This document shows positions 49,341 through 61,200 of a stretch of 64,000 bases of DNA, one piece after another. This DNA is from Xiphias gladius. Lineage: Eukaryota; Chordata; Actinopteri; Istiophoriformes; Xiphiidae. The stretch covers positions 6,884,501 through 6,948,500 of the forward strand of contig NC_053421.1 of assembly GCF_016859285.1 (NCBI RefSeq), read 5' to 3'. Positions within the stretch are counted from its first letter, which is position 1. The number at the start of each line of letters is the position of its first letter. Position numbers and translations under genes: made by a program. The notes below the pieces were generated by a model, which worked only from the letters and a program-made list of their open reading frames with translations, made no database searches and had not been told where the DNA came from.

Positions 49341-52300
49341 TCAGCTGTGTGTAGCTGCAGTGGAGTCCTCTGGATGGGGGCTGCTTTCCTCTGCTTGATC
49401 CTGCTGGGGATCGTCTCTCAGTTTGACAGCATGGAGGGCGTAGTTGATGGCGGTGCTGTTTGTCCAGCTCCAGGCTCCTGATACTGGGTTGTACAGCATT
49501 CCTTGTACAGACTGCACGGAGAAACCATCTGGACAAGAATGAAGCAATTGGATGGGTTAGAGCCTGAAGAAGAGAGGGCATGAAAAAAAACACAAAAGAC
49601 AAACTTTTCCTTTTAAAAAAAAAAAAAATCTTTAACAGAACATTTTAAAACTCTGGGCACTGCAAAGACATGAAAGAGTAATAGTACAGCTGATTTCAGT
49701 TGGCTGGTTACAACAGTGAACTTCAGCCTGTGAGCTTTCTAAAATTAAATTAAATTATGTAAAGGACTAACATTTCATTTACTTAACATTCCTTAAGGAA
49801 AAATAATGACTAGTAATATGTTGTTTATGCAAGAGGAAAATTAAATTTTGCTTATTAAACTCCAATTTAGAGATGGCAAAGGACATGAAGTCATCCCCAT
49901 GAATGATGAAATTCTCATCTGATGCACAAAGGAATAAATTCCTTCTTGATTTAACCAGGAAGTCCTGCCACTCCAAAAGCGGCAACCAGTGACTGGCAAT
50001 TTGTTTTCCTTCTGGGGGGGAAAAAAAAAAAAAAAAAAAAACAACAACCCAGCAATCCGTTTCAACTGTGTTGAGCAAACCTTTCCATTACTCCTGCTGT
50101 TTTTAATGTTTTTAAAAGACATCTGTTGTGATTTGTAATCCTCCCAAAACTGCTAAACGTCCTGGGGGTGAATGTGCAGAAAAAGGACAGGTATTCTGAA
50201 AATGTAAACCGTTTCAGATGTCAAATTTTTAAACCAGTCCTTGTCAGCAGAATGAAACTTACTAGAGTAAGCCAGAGTCTGATTGCAGTGTTTACATGAG
50301 TCATCCTTTTTCTTACTGAACACTTGTGCTGACTATTAACACATAATGCTGTTAATTAGTAAAATAAGGACTGGATTTCATTGTGTGCGTGTTCTTTAAA
50401 AGGACTTACTGGACTCCAGGAGGCGCTCCAGCTCTACCGGACTGATGAACTTTTCCCAGTCATGCGTCCCGCTGGGAACGATACGCAGCAGCTGCTCGGC
50501 TACAACAATACCCAGTGCGTAGGACAGGTTGGTTTTATTAATAGTAGTGATGAAGAGTGAGCCGCCTGGCTGCACACAGAGACAAAGGACATTTTTAGTT
50601 AAGCAAGCATGAAAGACTATTATTGCTTCAGAAAGCATATTTTACAATGGCAACACATGCCTGCAGGTACAGTACATTCAGAAAGTATTCAGACACCTTC
50701 ACTTTTTCCACATTTTGTTATGTTGCAGCCTGAAAACACACTGACAATCACAATGACATGAGTATTCAGATCCTTTCCTATGACGCTTGAAATTTAGTTC
50801 AGGTGCCTCCCATTCCTCTTCGTCATCTTTGAGATGTTTCTACACCTTGATTGGAGGCCACCTGTACTAAATTCAATTGATCGGACATGATCTGGTAAGG
50901 CACAAACACCTGTCTATATAAGGTCTCACAGCTGACAATGCATATCAGAGCAAAAACCAAGCCATGAGGTCAAAGGAACTGCCTGCAGAGCTCAGAGTAA
51001 AGACTGTGTCGAGGCACAGATCTGGTGAAGGCTAGAGGAAAAAAAAACAAAAAAACAAAAAAAAACTTCTGCCGCATTGAAGGTTCCCAAGAGCACAGTG
51101 CCCTCTGTAATTCTTCAGTGGAAGAAGTTTGGAACAACCAGGGTGGTTGGTAAGAGAGGTGACCTGAGTCACAAGGGTATTTATGGAGTGGATTTACAGC
51201 TTTCAGTAGGCAGAGCCCAGTGCGCGAGACTGGAAATTAACCTCAGTCACGATTAACACTTTTAAAAGGAAGGGACGGAGAAGGAGAGTAGATTGAGAAA
51301 GTGGAAGGGATAGAAGAAAAAAAAAGTGCAGTTCTTTTTCTATAAAATGATTCAAGACAATCAAAGAATTTATAGTAAAGCCTCCCTGCATAAGTGCCCT
51401 GAAGCAAGATACTTAAAGTAAAAGAGTAGAAATGAGCGATTTGGGCCGGAGAGAGAGAGAGAGAAAGTGAAAGTGAAAGTCCAGTTGTGCCTAAGCCAAA
51501 TGCAGAGGCATTAAGTGAAGATTAGGCTGTCTTTTTCCCCATCAACATTCTGGCCCACTGACCTAGGAGATTATGATCATCTGGCCTCAGTATTGATGCA
51601 CAACTTTCACCGACGTTTGTCAAGGTTCAATGCAAACCACACACATCAAAACACGTGCTAGCCTATTCCCAGCGACGTACAACAGATGCAAAACACAAAA
51701 AAAAATCCCCATATGCACATTTGGTTACGCTCAGATGAACATACGGACCAGACTGTATTGATGCAGTTGTATCTGACATGAGCTAACAGCTGGGAGAAAA
51801 AAAACAAACAATACGCACTACCACGGGACACACCTTCAGCACATGACCGCAGCAGAAGGCGAATGTTTCCAGGTCGGCCAGATGTTCCACCACCTCTGAT
51901 GCTACAACAGCATCAAAATGGCCTGCTCCCTGCTCCTGCTCCCCCTCACCTTCTGCGGAGAGCTCCTCTAAGGTGCAGGCCCGGTAGGAGACCGAGTCAC
52001 GAAGGTCCGGGTCAAAGGATGCATGTAGCTGGGCGGTGCAGATGCTGTCTTCCACTGGATCTATGCCCAACACATTAGCCCCCAAGCGACCTAGAGGCTG
52101 GGAGCGGACAGAGCGGAGGGAGTGGGGAAAGTCAAAACTGGATCCATTCTACATCAGATAGTTTTAAAATGCCTCACTAGGACGACAAGTTAGTTTGAAA
52201 GTTTATTGCCCACATTTCGGACAGTTTTCTTTGGCTTCACCAAACTGTTAAAAACAATATAGGGCAATTGCCAACACCATACATACAGTTAAAATAAAAA

Positions 52301-54048
52301 AAGAGAGGGCTAGGTGTTTGTGAAATCCAGAGTGAGGTATGCGAAGAGCATCTTAACTGCAATTTGCAAGAAAGACTTTCTGTACACATGGTGGTCTCTC
52401 CGGCGTCTCTGTAGGATGTCCCTGAGGGGAAAAACTCAGTGAGGCAGCAAAAGGTAGGATCACTCACATTCTAGAAAGCTTTGCACTTTATATTTTATTC
52501 ATTTTTCTCACTTGGTTGCGTCTGTGGCTTCCCCACAATGTAACCAGTTACATTTACTGTTGTCTGCAATTTCAATATATTCCTAAAATTTAGATTCCCA
52601 TACCATATGACCCTGTTTAATAATAAAATACTTTCCAATAGATTCTTATACACATTTTCAGGATTTGCCTAATAACTCCAAAATCATTTAACCTTAGAAG
52701 GTGTGGCTTTTAAAATATATATATATATATATATTCAGTATTTTCTGTGAAGTTGGCCATTAATCACAGCGGCTAGATATTTCTAGCTACAGACAATTTC
52801 TCCAGGGCTTCCAGTGACTGTCAAGCGTTGCAGTTCATCTGGCGTGTCTTGTGCATTGCTGGATAAAATGAGCTCTTTGGTTTTACTTACATTTATTTCA
52901 AGCACACAATCCTTACACCCCTGCTAAGGAGAAATTACGTAATATTGTACTACAATATTACACACTGTCAGCATACTTTAGGAAGCTTAAGCATCTTGGA
53001 TTTTAAATTCTTTTGTATACAAAGATAAACTACAATGGCGATTTTAAAAAAAAAGTGATATCTTGTGATGCCCCCGTGTTTAGAGTAACCATCACTGACA
53101 CTCCACCTTTTACGGAATATTTTACTTTGTGGCCTATTGGAGAAAAAAAATCTCTAATCCACAAAATAAAACTAGCATTTCCACTTGAAGCACAGATATA
53201 AACATGCTACGGTAAAATAAAATTAAAAAAAGACGAAGTTGATGGAGGATCACCCCAATAAAGTGGTTTTCTCAAACACAGCTAAATAATTATGTCCTCA
53301 CAACACTTTACAGCTTTATGCAACATTACTCATTTAGCAGCATGATAGACAGAGTAGACATCGTAAGTGGTTGGATGTGAACTACAGTGCCCTCTTCTGG
53401 ACACTAGGTAGAAACACATCCCTGTGTTGAGAGCTGCACCTGCTTGCCCAGGGGCCCATCTCCATCCTCCCATTGCCGATCCCTTCTGATGGGAGGACTT
53501 GCACTGACAACACTCCCTGAGACACAACCACGGTTTAAATCGTAACAGACACTTTTTTTTAGGTTTGTGCGTGTGTGTGTGTGTGTCTGAATATGTCAGC
53601 CTGGGTGACAGAGCCATATAAATGCAGGACCTGATTTTGTCTTCCCAAATCACACAACACAGCTGGTATGTACTCAGTTCACATGAAGGCAGAGACGGGA
53701 GCTCTGTCCTCACCGAGCAGCTATCAACACTAACAAACAGATAAACAACTGTAAACGACCGACTGTCCGATCCACCACACCGCAACCAGTCAAATCAAAA
53801 GAGAGGGAGAACTGGGCTGACGTTTGAATGTTTCTCGGGCACTGGTGTGTATGCGAACAGACTGGCACTATAATGCAGCGAGAGCAGAATCTTATACTGC
53901 AACAGACTGCTGTCTGGAAAAGAAGACTGAATGTGACGTGAAAGGCAGCAATTCAAACAATTGCGACTGGACAGAATGTGCAGGGGGAAAGATTTTTGTG
54001 TCACCACGTCCTTGTTCTCACTGGGTCTGCATCTTTTTCACGAGACAA

Positions 54049-54085
<37 letters not shown>

Positions 54086-57000
54086 GTTACTTTACCTCTG
54101 TGAGCAGGCCTCCTCCACAGCCAACATCCAGTATTCTGAGTCCCGCCAGGGGTTTCCCAGGGTGACGCGCTCTGTGCACATTCAGCAGATTATCCCTGTA
54201 CAGGTAGTTAGAGCAGTCAAAATTTCAAATTAAAAACATCTCGCAACCCTCACATCTCCCTCCTGCTGTCCGACAGAATCCCATCATGTTACGGTCACAG
54301 AGAGTCTAATCTGAAGAGAAGAAGAATGAGGGAAGGTGCACGTACTCTTAAACATCCACAGCCTACATAAGGCTGCTTAGCATAGGGAGGTAGAGGGGAG
54401 GCTGGAGTCCCAAAGGATCTCTATATTTTTCTTACACTTCTGTCACAACTACCACCGTTTTGCCATGAGCTACGGCTGACAACCACAAATTGATCTCTGG
54501 CTACAAATTCAGCCCTACCTTGCTCCTGTGCTCCTCCTTGCCTACCGTCCCTCCTCCCCTCACAGGCCGGCTATCGGCTGTCTGCCCAAGGGACGAAACA
54601 TGCTGAACAGCCCGAGACCTTGGTTTACCTCATCCTCATTAAAGCCCTGCTACAAGAGCATTCGTGCAAACAGTGAGATAAAGATTAGATTAGATGCTGG
54701 CAGCATCCACCTAACTAGCTCCTCGCTTCACCACAACAATCAAAGACGCTGACAAAAGCTACTTACAGTCTGAGTGGAATGATTAAAATATTCCAACTTA
54801 CTTATCTGTAGTTACAAAAAAAAAAAAAAAAAAAAGATCTACAGTATTTTCTGATTTCTACATTTTATTCCTTTTCATCTGAAATTATATTTGGCTCTAA
54901 CAAAATTAAAACAAAATTTCTGATGGCCAAACTAAGTGTATATTACAGTACGTTACAGTCCCTTTGGCTCAGTTTTTCAGAGTTTCAATATGCAAAACTC
55001 TTACGGCAAAAAAGCCAAACTAACCTTCTAAACTCTTACCTTTAAACACAACATGCCGTCCTTATACACAAATTGCAAAACACTAAGCGTATAGACCAAT
55101 GAATCAATGCAACACGTGTTTACATGCATTTCTCCGTATCTTGGCATTACCCAGGAGAGCAGCATTGCAACATAATTCCTGATTTCTTCTTCCAAATGGA
55201 AGTAGGAGATAATGACCATTTTCTTTTAAAATGCAATAATGATCAAAATTGAGCAAAGAACATATAGAATGTTCTGTTGCTGATTGATTTACTGTATGAG
55301 TATTACCTAACTTGTTCTCATTTTGTTTGCTATGTGAGACTTTGAAGGCAACATTTGGAGGAAAGAATTTGGTGTTATGAGTTTTGCAAACTGAAACTCT
55401 GTTTTGAAAATTGAGCGAAAGCAACGGTCAAATACTGTAACAAGCTCCATGAAGAAGACTGCATGTGTCTACAACCATCAACAGAAAGCAATGTTTGGTA
55501 AAATCCAAAAGTCTGCGTAATATATTTTCTGTATCGCTGAACTCAAGCGCACATTTGAACAGACCTTAATGGAGCATTAGAACAAAGAAGGAGACAAAGT
55601 ACCACAGCATCAACCGAATCACAGTAAGACTGTCAGTCTAAAGGTACAGCAGCAACAGCAGGAGCAGTGCTGCTACATCTCGTTTAGACACACCCTAAGG
55701 GAAGAGCCCTATCAGGACAATCAGCCACACTCAGACATACGCTGGCAACTGGATCTGTCACACTGTCAGCATAAAGCCCCATCATCCTCACCAACAGGAC
55801 CACCGAGGGGGAAGGGGAGCGCATCGGTGGGCTCTTGGCTGGATTGCTAATGTAATGATTATCATGCGTGGCCCCAACAATCAAAAACAACTGCAGCCAG
55901 CCCCCAAAACATTCAGTATGTAGAGTGGGTGTGGCTGAAAGTGGGCTTCTGTCTGAAAGGATCCTGTCACTTTAGATTTCTGTTGCTTCAGTGTATCCCT
56001 GATGTGTGCTTTGCTTTCAAATACCACAAGACTTAGCTCTGCTGCAGGTTATATTTTGACACAAATGCTCGATGCCTCTGCCGTCGACCTGTGCTGACTG
56101 TGACTTTGGCACGCCATCTTTGCATGACATAAATATGATAAAAACTGAAACCTATATCTTGTACAGACACGCACCGTATAAAAGGCACCCTCAGGTCATT
56201 CATGGCATGAAGAGCTGCAAATTCACCCTGTTCATCCCACCACTTGCCGGCCAGTAGCTGGAACCTCCTCACCTCATCGGGGTCCACTGTGGTTTGGGAG
56301 GATGACCGAGTGCTACACATAGAAAAACAGACGGGGACAAATAAATGCTATCCACAGCTGCACATCATATTAACACAAGGGGGGACCTACAACCAATGAG
56401 GCATAGAAGGCTGGGAAAATGCTCTGGGGCCATAAGGTGTAAAGTCTCTGCCTCTAGTATCATGCTACAAAATCCTCCCATTGGTGCTGAAATGATCGGT
56501 GGATTCATCAGTTAGTGTATGGAGGTAGAGCCGATTACAACTCTGAAAGCCCCAAAGAACTGATGAGATAGAAATGCCCAACGCTTGCTGGTTCCAGCAT
56601 CTTCAATGTGAGCCTTTGCGGGTTTTTCCAAATGTTTATCTCACGGACAATGTAATACTTCGTGTACTGGAATGTTGTCCAAAAAAAAAAACAAACTGAA
56701 GAGGTCAACTTGGACTCTGGGAAACTGTGTTAATCTTTTTAACCAGATTCTGACCTATTATAGACTAATAAAAAATGAATAATCATCGAGAGTCAAATCA
56801 ACAAAGACAGTCGTTTGTTGCAGCATGAGGTACTCATGCGACATGCCAATATTCTTACGAAATTAACATTTACACTGTACTTCGACAGGCAATTGGAGCT
56901 AGCGGCACGATTTGTACCTTTTCTCTTTTTCCAAATTTCACGGCGACGCTGACCTGGTCGAGTGCCGTTAACAAACCGGCTCGCTGTCGTACCTGATTTG

Positions 57001-57189
57001 ACAGGGCACCGCATGATGCCGCATCTCCAAACAGGAGACGCTCCTCTGCAGCCTCGGTGACCGCCGCTTAGACACCGCGGTCCAGCTGAACCCGCTCCGG
57101 CCCGCAGCGCTCTGGACCACCCCGCAGACAGCGCTCCGTTTACGGCCGTACAGTCCCGACACGAGGCGGCCAAACCTATTTGAATACAT
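49341..57189 (-). CDS. coq3: coq3, mitochondrial ubiquinone biosynthesis O-methyltransferase (complete, 348 aa)
   Basis: Coding exons (minus): 56993-57189, 56175-56312, 54096-54195, 51834-52097, 50410-50569, 49341-49528; all GT/AG and in phase. COQ3 carries out both SAM-dependent O-methylations in coenzyme Q synthesis on the matrix side of the inner membrane, within the COQ complex. Residues 1-66 are Arg/Ser-rich and poor in acids, as in a mitochondrial presequence. Then come KWWDEQGEF and MNDLRVPFIR, SAM motif I LDVGCGGG (about 133-143), the acidic-loop motif GIDPVED (about 156-162), VVASEVVEHL (about 209-218), PGGSLFITTINKT and the C-terminal GMLYNPVSG. A longer frame through exon 1 (to 56793) is ruled out: its donor gives the wrong phase, whereas the donor at 56993 joins exactly. 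A Glu/Gly/Gln-rich insert precedes the FDAVVASE motif. Confidence 0.96.
50670..51178 (+). mobile_element. 5' fragment of a Tc1-like transposon
   Basis: In a coq3 intron, antisense to the gene. It starts at a TA (50668-50669) with CAGTACATTCAGAAAGTATT, the well-known teleost Tc1 terminus. The transposase start (MRSKELPAELRVKTVSRHRSG) begins at about 50963, hits a stop and an A-rich insertion near 51036-51067, and then resumes (VPKSTV, QWKKFGTTR) until about 51178, where homology ends. It is the left part of an element; the right-part fragment at 34285-34616 is probably the same family. Confidence 0.88.
51453..51482. repeat. (GA)n / GAAAGT simple repeat
   Basis: A short GA run followed by GTGAAA units, in a coq3 intron. 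Confidence 0.7.
52714..52734. repeat. (TA)n microsatellite
   Basis: A pure AT run of about 20 bp in a coq3 intron. The surrounding 52140-54090 intron shows nothing else beyond GT (53568-53587) and CA (54050-54083) runs. Confidence 0.85.
54050..54083. repeat. (CA)n microsatellite beside coq3 exon 3
   Basis: A pure CA run ending 13 bp from the exon-3 donor at 54096 (on the minus strand a GT run just inside the intron). Confidence 0.9.
54815..54836. repeat. Poly-A tract
   Basis: About 20 A in a coq3 intron. Confidence 0.85.
54946..55437. mobile_element. 492-bp MITE with about 60-bp terminal inverted repeats
   Basis: Bounded by TTACAGTA (54943-54950) and its reverse complement TACTGTAA (55433-55440). 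The inner parts of the ends also match in inverted orientation: 'agagtttcaatatgcaaaac' on the left and the complement of 'gttttgcaaactgaaactct' on the right. TA at both ends fits a Tc1/mariner-type target. There is no coding capacity. In coq3 intron 2. Confidence 0.72.
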
Positions 57190-57974
57190 GTCATAGCACG
57201 GTTTTGCGGCTAGGTACTGTCAACTTGCTCACTATCGTACGTCTTTCAGTGGAACTTAAAAGTGCTCCGACCTATTCCGGTCGGGCAGAAACGAAACACA
57301 TTTCAGTTCCTACTGGTCGGACAGCCGAAGTTGCCGGTGCCGACAGGATCCGAATGGCGCCGTATTCAACACTGGTGGAAAAAAAATAATGATATAGCGG
57401 TTTTATTGTGTAATAAATCCCAAATGATTATTTTAAACTTAGGGTTGTGTCATCTTCATATACCGACATTGCTGCTCATCTCGCTACGGGATTTATGCAA
57501 CAAGCTGCAGTAGATTCTGCTGTTTGGTTCATTATGCTCCTTTAAGAGTTCACGCCACCTTCATCAGGTTTGTGCCATAATCGCCTCTTCGAAGAAAGGG
57601 ACTACACCTTCCAATGGGAAACTGACTAACTACGACCCTGTTTCCAGCAGATTAACGGTCAGCAGCCGAACCTGCATCCTACAATTACACCTGAACAACC
57701 TTCATGTGAATGAACTGATGTGAATGGGATGACGTCTTCATGCATGCAGCCATTCTGACCTCCAAGTGTGTTGTTCCTCATCATGTAGACCATAGCTAGG
57801 AGAAGTATGATCCATTGAAAGGATGGAGGGAGCACGACCAGGTCTCTGCCCTGTGATCCCGTGTTGATTTACAAATCTACTAATATGAATCTTCAATAAG
57901 TTAAGAAATGTGGTTTCCTGTTAACTGGGGTTTAAGATCAAAGACACAGTGAGGCCAAACAAGGAACAAACTGT
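57190..57974. promoter_or_regulatory. coq3 upstream region and spacer to pnisr
   Basis: The first 200 bp (57190-57400) are CpG-rich with CGGCGCCAT-like blocks and no TATA, as expected of a housekeeping promoter for coq3. 57540-57900 is unique or weakly LINE-like; one frame hints at a reverse-transcriptase N-terminal piece near 57570-57650 but is too short to call. Confidence 0.35.
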
Positions 57975-57980
57975 TTTATT
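57975..57980 (-). terminator. pnisr: Poly(A) signal AATAAA of pnisr
   Basis: The plus strand reads TTTATT, 306 bp past the stop codon at 58286. It fits a compact 3' UTR. Confidence 0.5.
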
Positions 57981-58285
57981 GGACATTTTACAATAATATT
58001 TGGGGAAAAAAAGTTAATCCTGTTATGGTTTAAAATGGTACAACTTGAGTTTTAGTGTCCACCAAGTCTCATTAAGCTTTGCATAATAATACAAGTGAAA
58101 ACTCCTACCATTCAAAATGTCTTGTTCTTCAGTCACACTTTAAAAATAACAACATATTTACAAAGATGAAAGAAATGTATGAGAGGGGGTTCACCTACAC
58201 AACTGCCTCTATAATGAGACAAGCCTGTTCAACTCATGGAATTTGAAATGGTTAAGTGCACAGATCAAGAGGTTAACTGTGCTCC

Positions 58286-61200
58286 TCAGCGTCTGCTACG
58301 ACGGGAGGGGGATGCTGACCTGTAAGAGAGGTGTGGACACAACATTAATAGTGCATTAAAAACACTTACCCACACAGACTATAAAATACAAACATGCACA
58401 GATACTCCCTCCAATCAGTCATACGACCAGAGTATGAAAAATAATCTCCATAAATCGTCATAAAAAGTTTTGTTCTTCAGACTTAGAGAAGCACATCTAC
58501 CCTGGTCAGCATAGTGCAAAGCCAGAAATGAAATTGTCTGGTTCACTTGGACATTACTAGGACCTTTTTTTAAGTTTCCCCCCTCTACTCTGGACAGTTT
58601 CACTTTTCAACAAGGTGCCTAGGCAAGGCCTAGGCTCTATTTAGGCAGCCGAGGGCAATATGGAGACTTAATGAAACTGGTTAGAAATTCATTAATGGCA
58701 AATTTGTCATTATGCACTAGAATTCTTTATTTATCAGACTTGACTTTACACAGTTAAGCAGATGTGACTGCAGTTCACAATTTTTCAAAAACATTCAGGC
58801 AACAATTGTCATAATTTTCCTTCAGTTAGTGAAAATATATTAACAGGAATCCAGGAAATCACAATGAGACATACAATGAGAACATACAATAAGTAATAAA
58901 AGAGAGAAAAAAACGAATACTACCTTGATCGCGACTTAGACTTGTGTTTGCGGCTTGCCTTCTTACCAGACTTGTGAGATTTTTCCGTCGACCTTGAGCG
59001 ACTACGTTTGGATTTCTTAGATTTCTTTTCCTTGCTAACTTCAGGGGTAGGGGATCTACTTGAGTCAGAGTCTGAGCGCCTCTTGCTAGCTTTGGCGGAG
59101 CCCTTCTTGCTGGCTTTGCTATCCTGCCGGGAGTGCTTATCACTTTGAGAGTCCGTGCACGACTCACTCTCTTTCCTTTTCTTCGATTTGCCATTCTCCT
59201 CTGTAACTACAGAGCTTCCCTTTTCCTTCTCCTTTTCTTTGGCCTTTGGTTTTTCTTTCTTTTTATCAGATTCTTTGTCCCTATCTTTATCTTTCTTTTT
59301 CTTGTCTTTCTCATGGCTACGACTCCTGTCTCTCCTCCTCTCTCTGTCTCTGCTGGAGGCCTTTTGCTTGTGTTTGCTGCTACGACTATGACTGCTGTCC
59401 CTGCGCTCTCGGCTCCTTTTCCTATCCTTATCCCTGTCTTTCTCCTTCTCTCTGTCTCTGTCTCTGCTGCGACTGCGGCTGTCTCTGGCCCTGGCTCTGC
59501 CCCTGTCCCTCTCTCTGGATCTGGACCTACTCCTGCGACTCCTTTGCTCCCTGGAATCACTGCGGTCTTTCTTGTGGCGGCCTGATCTCTCAACACTGCT
59601 CCTCCTCCTGTCTCTGCCCTTTTCACTACGATCACTGCGATGCCTATGGGAACTGTGGCTGCGGCTGCGCCGGCGAGCCTTGTGAGACGAAGAGCGACTA
59701 CGCCTCCTCTTCCTTCGAGGGGAGGAGGATCGAGAGGAACTGCGGGAAGATGCTGAAGAAGAAGAAGAGGATGAAGAACGACTGCTGCTGTGGCTGGAGG
59801 TGGAGGGGGAGCTGCTGCTGTGACCATTGGCTGGAGAATCACTGCCACCTCGCCCTGATCGCTCCTTCCCTCTACCCGAGTGCTTGCCTTCACTACCCTC
59901 CTTTTCACTACGAGATCTACGCCGCTCAACCAAGGGCTCCGCCTCCCTCTCTTTTACTTCCTGTTTGTGTGGATTCTCTACCTGGCCCTCATCATATTCC
60001 CCCTTTTCTCTGCTCAATCTCTCCTTCGCCATCTCTTCTGCAGAAACAAACAACAAAGACTCAGGTTAAAAATAAACCAGGAAACATGAGTCGTTTTTTA
60101 CGTTTGTAACACAATATGTCACTCCTGCACTAATTATGATTGTAATTTTGAGTGACGTTGGAGATGAGATCAAGTCGGCACTAGGTTGGATCTTTTAACT
60201 CTTAGTTACACTGTAATTGTTATTAATTAATTCCAGAACAGTCTCAACATCTTCCTTTATTGTTGAATTATTAAATCAACTTCAATTGAAACAGAGAAAA
60301 AAACAAAACTATTTTGGTTCAATGTATTACCACATCTGCTTTTACCAGATCCAAATATTTTGAGGCAGTAGAGTGAAGCTATGTAGTGTGTTCCTAGTTT
60401 AAACTTGCAAAGACACAAACATCATGTCTTACCACGTGCAAGCAGAGCCTCTTGTGCCTGTTTTTCTTGCAGCTGCTGCATTTCCCGTTCTTTGCGTCGG
60501 AAGGCGTCCTGCTTCTCTCGGATGCGGTGGCGTAACTCCTCCTCATCAGTGTCTGAGGATTCAGACCCTCGCACGCTGCGATCATCCTCATCCTCACTCT
60601 CATCTGAACCATAGTCACCAAGCCCGCCTGCCACAACAGAGCCCCCGGGTTGTTGAGTGTTGGAAAGGACCAAGATCCACTCTCACAATCAGGTTCCAAC
60701 TTCTGAGACCCCTCAATCCCAACCCAAGGTCCCCTCAATCCCAATGAAAGGCACTTTATCCTGTACAACTTTATATTTCATATTAATAACCCCCTTAAAA
60801 ACAAACTAATACATATATATATATATATATATATATAACCCTTAAGGAATATTATTAATATCAATAATAATATAAATACTTTGTATTCGACCGCATGCTT
60901 CTAACATCAAAGTGCAAAACTAAACCCAAATCAATCAGTAGGATGCCACTTGTGTCTTTGGGTGGGATATCGTGTTAACAGCTTTTCTCATGTTCCTACT
61001 AACACCGACGCCATGAATTAATAATTAAAAATTAAAAATATTTTCCATCCCTCCCCCCCAGTGACAGAAAAAGGGATACTCACTGAGACCAGTCAGAGAA
61101 GCCAGTGCACTTGACTGTGCCAGCTGTTTTGCAGGAGCTTTGATTCACATCAACAACAGGAACAACATGTTAAAACACATACTGCCATTTTCTCAAAGGC

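Noticed and set aside
56793-57194. 133-codon frame over coq3 exon 1, continuing to a donor at 56918
   Set aside because: That donor leaves the wrong phase for exon 2. The frame starting at 57189 with donor 56993 joins exactly to the conserved COQ3 sequence.
59246-60109. 287-codon plus-strand open frame
   Set aside because: It lies exactly opposite the pnisr RS exon and its Cys/Ser/Leu-rich content is the mirror of RS codons. There are no splice sites or family likeness.
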